From the NCBI RefSeq assembly GCF_002933295.1, contig NZ_PSSW01000005.1:1-64000 (forward strand): 64,000 nt of DNA, given 5' to 3'. A model generated the notes under the pieces. It was not told the origin of the DNA, did not search any database, and saw only the letters and a list, made by a program, of their open reading frames with translations. This document shows, piece by piece, positions 6,998 to 15,554 of this stretch. How positions within the stretch are numbered: the first letter of the stretch is position 1; each line of letters opens with the position of its first letter. A program made the translations under genes and the position numbers. The stretch is from Marinobacter flavimaris (GTDB taxonomy: Bacteria; Pseudomonadota; Gammaproteobacteria; Pseudomonadales; Oleiphilaceae).

Positions 6998-9913
6998 TCA
7001 GGAACCCACTGAACGCGCTTCCAGCCGGTTGCGACCGTTCTGCTTGGCCTGGTAGAGCGCCTGGTCTGCCTGTCTGAGAAACTCTGCTGGCGAGTCGTCG
7101 GGGCCCGGTATGCCAGTGGCAAGGCCAATGCTGATGGTGAGGTGAACGTCGTGTTCTCCGCATACCGAGCAGCTTTTTTCGACGTGTTTGCGGAAGGATT
7201 CCAGCCGGTTGCGAATTTCGCTGTTGTCCTCATAGCTGGCGAAAATGACGAACTCTTCGCCACCGAAGCGCGAGAGCCGGTCGGTTTCCCGCCGGAAATG
7301 TTTGCGCATAAGCTCTGCCAGTGTTTGCAGGCAGATGTCGCCTGCTTCATGGCCGTAATTGTCGTTGATCCTTTTGAAGTGGTCGGCGTCGACCATGGCC
7401 ACTGCGAAGCCAGAATGGTGGCGCTGGCACCACTGGAAGCTCTTTCGGAATTCCTGGTCAAAGTAGCTTCGGTTGCCCAGCTTTGTCAGGTCGTCGGTAA
7501 CGCTGAGTTTCGCGAGCGTCTCGTTGGCCTCGGTCAGATCATGGTTGAGGCGATTCAGCTTTCTATTCCAGTAAACCAGCAGGAAAGCGATCACAATGGC
7601 GGCGATCGACAGTTGCCAGATCAGGGTGTAATCCACAGGCTCTTTGAGGCGGATGTTGCGCCACTGCCTTTCGAGGTCTTTGCGTTCCTGGGTGGTAAGA
7701 CTGGATACCAGTTTCTGCATGATGCCCAGAACAACAGGCTCGTCTTTCCTGACTGCAATAGACAGCGACCAGTCTGCTGGAATGCGCCCGATGACCTTCA
7801 AATCAGCGAGGCCGAGTTCCTGCATATAGTAACTGGCGGTTGCCAGAGTGGTGATGTAGCCGTCCAGTTCGTTGTTCTGCAGTTGCCTCAGGCCAGCCTG
7901 CTCATTGGGAACTTCGACCAGGTTCAAGGAGGGATAGCGGCTTTGGAGCAGCTCTGCGAACGCGTAGTCCTCGACAACACCGATTCTCTGGCCACGAAGA
8001 TCGCCCACGCGTTCTATAAAGGGGGCTTCAATCCGGCCAAGAACCACTGTGGGCACTTCGAGATAGGGTTCTGTAAAGTTGAGGAACTCCAACCGTTCCG
8101 GCGTTTGCATCGCCATGGTGAAAATCTGACATTTACCCTGTTTGATCGAGGCAATGGATTCGGTCCAGCTTTCTGTGGCAACCAGTTCGAAGTCCACGGG
8201 CGATCGTTTGGAGAAGAGTCGCGCAACCTCTGCGGATAATCCGGCATGCCTGCCTTCCTCGTCCAGGCCTTCCAACGGGAACCAGTCCGGATCAATACAG
8301 TAGCTGAGTTGATTGTCATGCGTCCCGAGCCAGGCGAGCTCAACGGCGTTCAGAGAAACCTCACCAGTTTCCTGGACTTCCACATCAACACTGGCCCCCA
8401 ACCAACGGCTCTCGATGGTGTGCATTTCTTCCGGCGTGATTGCTGCCAATGCATCGTCAAGGATGTCCGCGAGCGGCGCGAGCCCTGGTCTCACGCCGAA
8501 CCGCAGATCTTCTCCCGTCTGTTCGTCCAGTACCAGCTCGCCGGCTATCCGGACACCCGGGATGCCCAACTCGCGAATCCAGAAATTGCCATTGGGCAGG
8601 GCGGCCAGAACAACATCCACCTCGTCCCGGGATAGCGCCTGGAACATGGCCTCCTGGGTCGTGAATATTCGGGCATTTTCGCCCAGGGCCTCTCTGACAG
8701 GCTCTTCGTAGTAAATACCGGAACCGAGGGCAACACGCTGATTTTTGAGATCAGCCAGGGTCTCGGTTCTCAGGGTTGGGTCCCGGGTAAAAGCGACGTT
8801 CGGGATGGTGTGATAGGGCTCGGTGAAACGAGTGAAAGCCTCCCGTTCCGGTCTGAAAGACATGTTGGCCAGGACATCGATCTCGCCATCCCGGAATAAT
8901 GGCAACAGTTCTACCCATTGCCCCTCAACCGGTATCACCTGTAATCCCGTCAGGTCCGATATCCGATTGAGGATATCAACGGTCAAGCCGTGAATTCGTG
9001 TCCCGCTTTCGAAGCTGTAGGGTGCGTAATCCCGCATCAGGCCAACGCGAACAGGGCCCGTTTCAGCAATGAACCGGCGCTGTTCTGGCGACAGTGAAAA
9101 ACTGGTTCCGCTTACGAGGCTGTTACCTCCAAGGTCCTGCCAACGCTGAAGTAGTTGGCTGATTCGCTCTTTCGGGACCTGTTCCAAACCAGAGGCGATC
9201 TTCCGATACAGGTCCTCGTTGGACTTTAAAACGCCAATGCGGAAATCTTCGGTCGCCAGATCGCCGAGTGGCGCGGCGCCGGCAATTTCGAGAAAACCGA
9301 ATCCGGCCTTGTTGGCATAGTATTGGAGCGTAAGCCTGGGGCCGACAACGACATCAACCCAGCCGAAAGCAAGGGCCCGAATGAGGCTGTGAACGGAATC
9401 GTAGCTCGTGAGGGAGACACCTTCTGCCTGCAGTGCGTCGCGGTAGTACACGTCGCGCACAATACCTACCCGAAGTCCCTTGAGATCTGAAAGGGTGTTG
9501 ATGTCCCCCAGTGGCCTCTGGGTATTGTGCATCAGATAGGTCTGGCGAAGGTGGTAGGGCTCAGTGAACAGGATGTTCTCTGCACGCTCGGCACTGAACG
9601 AGATGCCGTCGATAACATCCAGTTCGCCCCGCAAAAATGCATCGTAGATTTCCGGCCAGCTGCCGGCGCGAAACTGGAAGGTCAGATCGGCCCTGCGGGC
9701 GACTTCCCGAAGCACATCAACAGAAAAACCGGAGGCGCCGGGGCCATCGTCGAACGAGTAGGGTTTGTTGTCGCCCACGATGCCGACAGTCACGGTGTCG
9801 TCCGCCTGTTCGGACATCGCCAGTGGGGATGCGAGCAAAAGGCAAAGGGCCCAGAGGACTGTCGCGGCCACGCTCCGGTATCGGGTTTCTTTGTGAGTAT
9901 CGGAAGTCTTCAT
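6998..9913 (-). CDS. Diguanylate cyclase with three periplasmic solute-binding domains
   Basis: A 971-residue membrane protein. After a signal sequence (about residues 12-34) come three tandem SBP_bac_3-type domains: roughly 38-265 (VTVGIVGDNKPYSF), 285-510 (VRVGLMRDYAPYSF) and 525-760 (LSYCIDPDWFPLEG). One transmembrane helix follows (LIWQLSIAAIVIAFLLVYW, about 775-795), then a GGDEF domain. The active site is GGEEF, with an RETD inhibitory I-site five residues before it, so c-di-GMP synthesis with product inhibition is expected. The sensors resemble amino-acid binding proteins, so it probably adjusts c-di-GMP to external small ligands. The ligands cannot be deduced. It is not in an obvious operon. 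Confidence 0.9.
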   Translation of the reverse strand: MKTSDTHKETRYRSVAATVLWALCLLLASPLAMSEQADDTVTVGIVGDNKPYSFDDGPGASGFSVDVLREVARRADLTFQFRAGSWPEIYDAFLRGELDVIDGISFSAERAENILFTEPYHLRQTYLMHNTQRPLGDINTLSDLKGLRVGIVRDVYYRDALQAEGVSLTSYDSVHSLIRALAFGWVDVVVGPRLTLQYYANKAGFGFLEIAGAAPLGDLATEDFRIGVLKSNEDLYRKIASGLEQVPKERISQLLQRWQDLGGNSLVSGTSFSLSPEQRRFIAETGPVRVGLMRDYAPYSFESGTRIHGLTVDILNRISDLTGLQVIPVEGQWVELLPLFRDGEIDVLANMSFRPEREAFTRFTEPYHTIPNVAFTRDPTLRTETLADLKNQRVALGSGIYYEEPVREALGENARIFTTQEAMFQALSRDEVDVVLAALPNGNFWIRELGIPGVRIAGELVLDEQTGEDLRFGVRPGLAPLADILDDALAAITPEEMHTIESRWLGASVDVEVQETGEVSLNAVELAWLGTHDNQLSYCIDPDWFPLEGLDEEGRHAGLSAEVARLFSKRSPVDFELVATESWTESIASIKQGKCQIFTMAMQTPERLEFLNFTEPYLEVPTVVLGRIEAPFIERVGDLRGQRIGVVEDYAFAELLQSRYPSLNLVEVPNEQAGLRQLQNNELDGYITTLATASYYMQELGLADLKVIGRIPADWSLSIAVRKDEPVVLGIMQKLVSSLTTQERKDLERQWRNIRLKEPVDYTLIWQLSIAAIVIAFLLVYWNRKLNRLNHDLTEANETLAKLSVTDDLTKLGNRSYFDQEFRKSFQWCQRHHSGFAVAMVDADHFKRINDNYGHEAGDICLQTLAELMRKHFRRETDRLSRFGGEEFVIFASYEDNSEIRNRLESFRKHVEKSCSVCGEHDVHLTISIGLATGIPGPDDSPAEFLRQADQALYQAKQNGRNRLEARSVGS

Positions 9914-9980
9914 CGGCGAGCCGGCGATCCTTTACAGCTTCGACTTAAGTGTAGCCTTAACCGACTCGATTGAACATTAC

Positions 9981-10424
9981 TCAGGTGCTCACTGGGCGGC
10001 CGGTGTAATCGGAGAAGTCCGGCTTTTTCGGATGATGCTGGTCGTCTGTCATGTACGCCGAGGTAAGAATGAATTCGGCAGTTGCGCGGTTGCAGGCTAC
10101 GGGAATGTTCCAGAGCGCGGCAATGCGCAGCAGGGCCTTGATGTCCGGGTCATGGGGTTGAGGTTCCAGGGGGTCCCAGAAGAACACCAGCAGGTCGATT
10201 TCGCCCTCGGCGATCTTGGCGCCGATTTGCTGGTCGCCGCCTAGCGGACCGCTTAGCAGGCAATGGATATCGTCCCGCTCCAGGTTATCCCGGAGCAGCC
10301 GGCCGGTGGTGCCGGTGGCGTAGAGTTTCAGTGGAGCGAATCGGGTGCGGTTCTCGGCAACCCAGTCCACCAGTTCCTTTTTCTTGTTGTCGTGTGCCAC
10401 CAAAGCGACGGATTTTACGGCCAT
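9981..10424 (-). CDS. mgsA: Methylglyoxal synthase
   Basis: A 147-residue enzyme converting dihydroxyacetone phosphate to methylglyoxal, a bypass relieving sugar-phosphate stress. The family pattern is complete: VALVAHDNKK with H11, the phosphate loop YATGTTGRLL, SGPLGGDQQIG with catalytic D64, and PHDPDIKALLR with H91. The length is close to E. coli MgsA (152). Transcribed away from the ATPase gene at 10508; their starts are 83 bases apart. Confidence 0.93.
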   Translation of the reverse strand: MAVKSVALVAHDNKKKELVDWVAENRTRFAPLKLYATGTTGRLLRDNLERDDIHCLLSGPLGGDQQIGAKIAEGEIDLLVFFWDPLEPQPHDPDIKALLRIAALWNIPVACNRATAEFILTSAYMTDDQHHPKKPDFSDYTGRPVST

Positions 10425-10507
10425 TTGGGGTAAAGTCTCCTGTTATCAAGGTTTTTACGGTGTCAGTGTTTCACAGGCTGGCCCGGTTCGGAATAGGAAA
10501 GAGGTTT

Positions 10508-11299
10508 ATGTCCGCGACAACATCGTTTGACTGGCAATCCACACCGGCGTCTGTCTGGCGTCGGCATCGCTCGGGGCTGCGCGCCATCCGCCGGCTCGAT
10601 CCGGTGCAATGGCAGGATCTGAAGGGCATCGACCGACAGCAGCAGGCTTTGGCCCGCAATACCGAGCGGTTTCTGGCCGGTGAACCCTCCAACAACGCGT
10701 TGCTCTGGGGCTCACGCGGCACCGGCAAGTCGTCGCTGATCAAGGCGCTGTTGAACCGCTACCAGGAGCGAGGGCTGCGGATGATCGAGGTGGACAAGGA
10801 TGATCTGGTCAACTTGCCGGAAATCGTTGACGACATCTGCGAGCTGCCGTTCCGGTTTGTGATCTTCTGCGACGACCTGTCGTTTGACGTTGGTGAGTCC
10901 AGCTACAAGGCCCTGAAAAGTGTACTGGAAGGTTCCCTGGAACTGCCCCCGGAGAATGTAAGGGTGTATGCCACCTCCAACCGCCGTCATCTGATGCCGG
11001 AGTTCATGTCCGATAACCTCAAGAGCGAAATGCGCGACGGTGAGCTGCACCCGGCCGAAGCCATCGAAGAGCAGGTGTCCCTGGCGGACCGGTTCGGTCT
11101 TCAGCTTTCGTTCTATGCGTTTTCGCAGGCTGTGTACCTGCAGGCGGTGGACGCGCTGTTCCCCGACTTTGATGACCGGGAAGGCCTGCATCGGGAGGCG
11201 ATCCGCTTCGCCACTGCCAAGGGCGTACGCAATGGTCGCACGGCCCAGCAGTTTTACCGGCAGTTTGCCGGCGAGCAGGATCTCGGCAGGCTGAAGTAG
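10508..11299 (+). CDS. DUF815-family AAA+ ATPase
   Basis: A 263-residue cytoplasmic ATPase. The Walker A motif is GSRGTGKSS (about residues 68-76) and Walker B is VIFCDDLSF. A sensor-1 type YATSNRRHLMPE segment follows, then a C-terminal lid. This order is that of DUF815 proteins, whose substrate is unknown. AGGAAAGAGG just before ATG 10508 sets the start; the frame is open back to 10331, but that stretch lies over the mgsA gene and its upstream region. The stop codon directly abuts the stop of the convergent DUF3422 gene (TAG then CTA), leaving no room for a terminator between them. Confidence 0.85.
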   Translation: MSATTSFDWQSTPASVWRRHRSGLRAIRRLDPVQWQDLKGIDRQQQALARNTERFLAGEPSNNALLWGSRGTGKSSLIKALLNRYQERGLRMIEVDKDDLVNLPEIVDDICELPFRFVIFCDDLSFDVGESSYKALKSVLEGSLELPPENVRVYATSNRRHLMPEFMSDNLKSEMRDGELHPAEAIEEQVSLADRFGLQLSFYAFSQAVYLQAVDALFPDFDDREGLHREAIRFATAKGVRNGRTAQQFYRQFAGEQDLGRLK

Positions 11300-12607
11300 C
11301 TACTGCCGTTTTGCCATCTTGATGAAGTGATGGTGGACCACCCGAACCCCGAGAAACACCAGGGTCATTACCACCGGAATGGCGATGCCCAGAACCAGGG
11401 TCTTGTTGAAGACAACACCGGCTTCGTAAACCGAATCCAGCCCGAATTTGAGCAGGCCGATCAGGTAATAGGTGATGGCCACCACCGAGAAGCCTTCCAC
11501 CGTATGCTGCATCATCAACTGGATCTTGGAGCGCCGGTCCATGGAACTGAGCAATTGCTGGTTCTGGCTCTGGATGGCCAGTTCCACCCGGGTGCGCATC
11601 ATGTCCGAGGCCCGGTCGACCCGTCGGGAAAGGTCTTCCAGCCGTTCGCTCACCGCTTCGCAGGTTTTCACTGCCGGAGTCAGCCGGCGGGTCATGAATT
11701 CGGTCAGGGTCAGGTGGCCGGAGAGTTCGTCTTCCCGTAATTCCTCCAGGCGGGTCAGTACCAGCCGGTGATAGGCGCGGGTGGCAGAGAAACGGAACGT
11801 GGAGTGGGCCCGGAAGGCCTCGATACGGGCCGCAATGTTGGTCAGCTGGGCCAGCAGTTTTTCTTCGTCGACATCCTCGTTTTCCGCCAGTGACCGGGTG
11901 ATCACGGCCAGTTTCTCGTCCATGTCGTTCAGGGACGGCGTGATTTCCCGGGCAACGGGGAGTGCCAGCAGTGACATCAGGCGGTAGGTTTCGATTTCCA
12001 TCAGGCGCTGGGTCAGACGGCCCAGCTGGCTGTCCGACATGTGGTGGTTCATCACCATGAACCGGCCAAAGCCGTCACTGTGTAGCCGGAAGGTGCCCCA
12101 TACCCTGGCGGCACCCTCCTGGGGACTGCTCCCGACCAGTCGCATGCCTTCGAAGTGCTTGCGTACATAGTCCAGGTCGCCTTCGGTTCCGTCAGCGGCG
12201 GGCCGTACTTCCAGGTGGAATGCCGCAATCACTGTACCGGTCAGCTGTTCCAGCCACTCCTCGGGCAACGGTGTAATGCCGGTCTCGCTGAAGGGTGTTT
12301 CCTCACCCGCAGCCAGGTTGATAAAGGTGTAGGACGCGAATTCCATGTGCATCTCGCGACGTACCCGCAGGGCACCGAAGGTATGTTCAAAGCAGCCCAC
12401 CTCGTTCTCCGGGACCGGATGCCCCATCAGCCGATGAAGTTCCTGCAGGTGCCGGAATTGTTCCTGCCGTTGCTCAGGTGTTGTCAGAACCGCCATCTGG
12501 GTAACCCGCGCCGGTGTCGGTAGCACCTGGAACGGCCTTGAGTGCAGCTCGTTGTAGAGATCGTTCCGAAGCGGGTGAATGTCGAGGGATTCCAGGCGTG
12601 CGCTCAC
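11300..12607 (-). CDS. DUF3422 family membrane protein
   Basis: A 435-residue protein beginning MSARLESLDIHPLRNDLYNELHSRPF, a start characteristic of DUF3422. The large N-terminal part is soluble, with a long helical region (about residues 230-345) rich in Glu and Arg. Two hydrophobic C-terminal segments (FSVVAITYYLIGLLKFG and LGIAIPVVMTLVFLGVRV) suggest membrane anchoring. Function is unknown; the arrangement vaguely recalls CorA-like proteins, but the GMN motif is absent. It begins 18 bases after the sortase-system kinase gene on the same strand, so it may be read from the same transcript. Confidence 0.82.
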   Translation of the reverse strand: MSARLESLDIHPLRNDLYNELHSRPFQVLPTPARVTQMAVLTTPEQRQEQFRHLQELHRLMGHPVPENEVGCFEHTFGALRVRREMHMEFASYTFINLAAGEETPFSETGITPLPEEWLEQLTGTVIAAFHLEVRPAADGTEGDLDYVRKHFEGMRLVGSSPQEGAARVWGTFRLHSDGFGRFMVMNHHMSDSQLGRLTQRLMEIETYRLMSLLALPVAREITPSLNDMDEKLAVITRSLAENEDVDEEKLLAQLTNIAARIEAFRAHSTFRFSATRAYHRLVLTRLEELREDELSGHLTLTEFMTRRLTPAVKTCEAVSERLEDLSRRVDRASDMMRTRVELAIQSQNQQLLSSMDRRSKIQLMMQHTVEGFSVVAITYYLIGLLKFGLDSVYEAGVVFNKTLVLGIAIPVVMTLVFLGVRVVHHHFIKMAKRQ

Positions 12608-12625
12608 GGCAGGGTGGTCCTGTGG

Positions 12626-14656
12626 TCAAGAGTGGATAGCTGGGATCATAACCCGGAAGCACACACCGTCAATGCCACCTTGGGCGCGGTTCCGGGCTTC
12701 CACATGGGCACCATGGTAGTCGGCAATCAGGTTGACAATGAGCAGCCCCTGTCCCAGGTGGCCCTGTTCCTGGCCGTCCCGCATTGAAACGAAGGGGCTG
12801 AAGATGTCAGTTGTTGTGTCTTCGGGCAGCGTTGAACCCTCGTTGAAGACCGACAGACACAGCCCTTCCGAAGTTGTTTCCAGGCCCACCTCAATCAGGC
12901 CATCCTGTGGTGTGAAATCCCGGGCGTTGTCCACCAGCTTGTCGAGCAGTTGCACCATCAGTTCTGGCGAACCCGTGATCTTGCAGCCTGCCTGCGGCCC
13001 CGAATAGCGGATCTGATGGCTGCTGTCGAGGGCCTGATACGCAGCGGTTGCTTCTGCGGCCACCTCCGCCAGATCGAACTGTTCTTTATCCGCATGGTCC
13101 AGGCTCTGTTCCAGGCGCGCCGCTTCGCTCATGCCATGGAGTATCTGCCGGAGGCGTTCGGTGGCGGAAGCGGCCCTTTCGATGTATTGCCTGCGCTCTT
13201 CCTCCGAATCGCTGTGGTTGAGGTTTTCCAGCGAGGAACGAACTACGGCGACAGGTGTTTTAAGCTCGTGAGAGAGTCGCCGGGAGAAGCTTTCCAGGTA
13301 GCGGTTGTACCCGTGGAGACGATCCACCATCAGGCTGAAGTGTCGCTGCAACTGGCCCAGTTCGTCCTTGCTTCGGGCATCCGGCACTCTGCCTGTGATC
13401 CGGCCGTCTTCATCAATACTGGCGCTGACAGCACGCTGCAGTCGTGTAATCCGCCAGGAGAGCCAGCTGGCATAGCCAAGCAGAACCAGGGTGAGAGCAA
13501 CAATGATGAGGGTGCTGCGGGCAATGACCGAGCCGAGGGCAGAGCCGGAGAGAGTAAGAAGCTGATCCAGCGATTGCTCCAGAATCAGCGTGCGGCCACC
13601 GAAAACCTCCCGGGTGGTCAGCAGCCAAACGCTGTCATCTTCATGACGGACCAGGCTCGTTTCCGGTAGCGCCTCAACGTCCACACGGTTGGTGTCGGTT
13701 TCGATTGAGGTGGGTTCTGGCTGGTAGAGGCGTACCAGGCCTCTGAGTGCATTGAGACTGATCTTTTCGATCACCTGCACCGGGCTGAGACTATCGAACT
13801 CTGGCGCTGTGACGGCTGAGTCAGCCTGTTGTCTCGCGATGACCCATCCGGCCGGTTCAACCAGTCGGGCCTGCTGGCCGGGGTTAAGTTGTGGTTCCAG
13901 CTGTCGCTCCAGGGCGAGATTTCGACTGACCAGCACCGGCAATGGATCAACCGACGTGGAGACGCCGGTTACCTGATCACTGCCCCATAAGGCCGCAAAA
14001 CCCAGGCGGCTGCGGTCGACAGGCATGGGCAGTTTCAGTTCCAGCTGCCAGCCATCGCCGGCGCCCTGCAAAAAGCCGGAGAGGCGATAGTCAGGCTGGC
14101 CGCCTTTCTCTTCAAGGCCATAGAGCTGGCCGGGAGCCGGTGTGCGCAGTAACCAGGACTGCCGGCCGGATTCCTGGGCCAGGTTGCCGCCTGAGGGCTC
14201 TAGCCAGAGCCTCAGCCGGTCATGGGCCTGTTCCGGGCTGCCGGGATTAAAGAACACGGGTTGCCTATGGCTAACGCGAATTAGCAGGTACAGGTTCCGT
14301 CTATCGGTAGCGGCCTGCCATTGCAGAGCCGTTTCCCCGGCTTTGCCGCTGGTGACCCTTTGCCAGTTTCTGGTCTGGTTTGCCTCGTCATATCCTGGCC
14401 AATCGTCAGCGTAACCATCCAGGTTCAGGTTGCCGGCAAAAGGTTCCACGTAGATGGCGGGCTCACCGGGCCGGACCACCGGCGTACCGATGATCTGATC
14501 GCCGGCAGTCGCGGCCAGTCTTTCGGCCTGGGCCTGGAGTTGCTGCCGGGCCTGTTGGCGAAGGGCATCGTCCAGCTCCAGAACAAACTGAAGGCCCGCC
14601 CAGGGGATCAGCAGCATCAGAAGGCTGGCAACGAACAGCTGGCGCTTGAGATTCAA
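12626..14656 (-). CDS. Sensor histidine kinase of the dedicated sortase system
   Basis: A 676-residue kinase. TM1 is at residues 8-25. The periplasmic region contains a domain starting NLDGYADDWPGY with later NLYLLIRVSHRQP, which looks like a CBM9-type carbohydrate-binding fold (about 75-190). TM2 lies near residue 385 (IARSTLIIVALTLVLLGYA), followed by a HAMP-like linker, HisKA (SRRLSHELKTPVAVV) and HATPase with N box DKLVDNARDFT and a GQGLLIVNLI G-box. It matches the kinase partnered with proteobacterial sortase modules (TIGR03785-type architecture). Three bases separate it from the upstream regulator gene, so they form one operon. The ligand is presumably an envelope glycan; that is inference. 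Confidence 0.85.
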   Translation of the reverse strand: MNLKRQLFVASLLMLLIPWAGLQFVLELDDALRQQARQQLQAQAERLAATAGDQIIGTPVVRPGEPAIYVEPFAGNLNLDGYADDWPGYDEANQTRNWQRVTSGKAGETALQWQAATDRRNLYLLIRVSHRQPVFFNPGSPEQAHDRLRLWLEPSGGNLAQESGRQSWLLRTPAPGQLYGLEEKGGQPDYRLSGFLQGAGDGWQLELKLPMPVDRSRLGFAALWGSDQVTGVSTSVDPLPVLVSRNLALERQLEPQLNPGQQARLVEPAGWVIARQQADSAVTAPEFDSLSPVQVIEKISLNALRGLVRLYQPEPTSIETDTNRVDVEALPETSLVRHEDDSVWLLTTREVFGGRTLILEQSLDQLLTLSGSALGSVIARSTLIIVALTLVLLGYASWLSWRITRLQRAVSASIDEDGRITGRVPDARSKDELGQLQRHFSLMVDRLHGYNRYLESFSRRLSHELKTPVAVVRSSLENLNHSDSEEERRQYIERAASATERLRQILHGMSEAARLEQSLDHADKEQFDLAEVAAEATAAYQALDSSHQIRYSGPQAGCKITGSPELMVQLLDKLVDNARDFTPQDGLIEVGLETTSEGLCLSVFNEGSTLPEDTTTDIFSPFVSMRDGQEQGHLGQGLLIVNLIADYHGAHVEARNRAQGGIDGVCFRVMIPAIHS

Positions 14657-14659
14657 GAC

Positions 14660-15361
14660 TCAGACCTCACGGGCGTTCCACCGGTAGCCCATGCCGTAGG
14701 CGGTCTGTATGCCGTCAAAAGTTGCGTCAATCTGCTGGAACTTGCGGCGGATACGCTTGATGTGGGAGGTGACCGTATTGTCATCCAGCACCGTGCTTGC
14801 GGCTTCCATCAATTGTTCCCGGCTGCGGACATGGCCGGGGTGCTGAACCAGCGAGTGCAGCATCCAGAATTCAGTGACGGTCAGGTCGATGGGCGTTTCA
14901 TCCCAGGCCACTGTCATGCGATCCACATTGAGGGAGAGTTTGCCCCGCTCGAGCACCTCGTCCGGTTTCTGCAGGGCTTCGGCCCAGGCGTCGGCCCGCC
15001 TGAGCAGGGCGGTAACCCGGGCCAGCAGGTGGTCCAGGCTCATGTCCTTGGTGACGTAATCATCGGCCCCAAGGCGCAGGCCGTGGACGGAATCGATATC
15101 GCTGTCACGGGCGGTCAGGAAGATGATCGGCAGGGTCTGGGACAGTGACCGCAGATCCTGACACAGGGCAAAGCCGCCCTCCGGTTCGTCGCCCAGGCCG
15201 ACATCGATGATGGCCAGGTCCGGCAGTGACTGACGCAGCACCTGCCAGGCAGAAGACCGGTCGCCATGGGCAGTCACACGATAGCCCCGGCGCTCGAATG
15301 CGGCGCGGTAGTTGTCGCGGATGGCCGGTTCGTCTTCGATCAGTACAACGTGTTTCTTCAT
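14660..15361 (-). CDS. OmpR-type response regulator of the sortase system
   Basis: A 233-residue regulator. The receiver domain has the acidic pair EDEP near residue 9, the phosphoacceptor in LAIIDVGLGDE (about residue 51), IIFLTARDSD, and the conserved Lys in DDYVTKDMS. The C-terminal winged helix is of OmpR/PhoB type (LTVTEFWMLHSLVQHPGHVRSREQL). It is the first gene of the regulator-kinase operon, divergent from the sortase target gene with 193 bases between starts, where it probably binds. No clear palindrome or sigma-70 promoter could be picked out in that intergenic stretch. Confidence 0.88.
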   Translation of the reverse strand: MKKHVVLIEDEPAIRDNYRAAFERRGYRVTAHGDRSSAWQVLRQSLPDLAIIDVGLGDEPEGGFALCQDLRSLSQTLPIIFLTARDSDIDSVHGLRLGADDYVTKDMSLDHLLARVTALLRRADAWAEALQKPDEVLERGKLSLNVDRMTVAWDETPIDLTVTEFWMLHSLVQHPGHVRSREQLMEAASTVLDDNTVTSHIKRIRRKFQQIDATFDGIQTAYGMGYRWNAREV

Positions 15362-15554
15362 GGTGGCGGCTGCTTCCCCTTGCCGGTGTGTGCCTATTTA
15401 ACCACGGCAGGTTTTGATAACAAGTGCGAAGGGCGTTGTTGCCATAATTCATCATTTTTTGAGGGCGGTTTGTCGCTTTCTGCCATGGGAGTTCCTTTCC
15501 GGATTGCTGAAATGGCGGTGTTTCGCACAGTCATGCAGTCACAAGGATTCCCTC

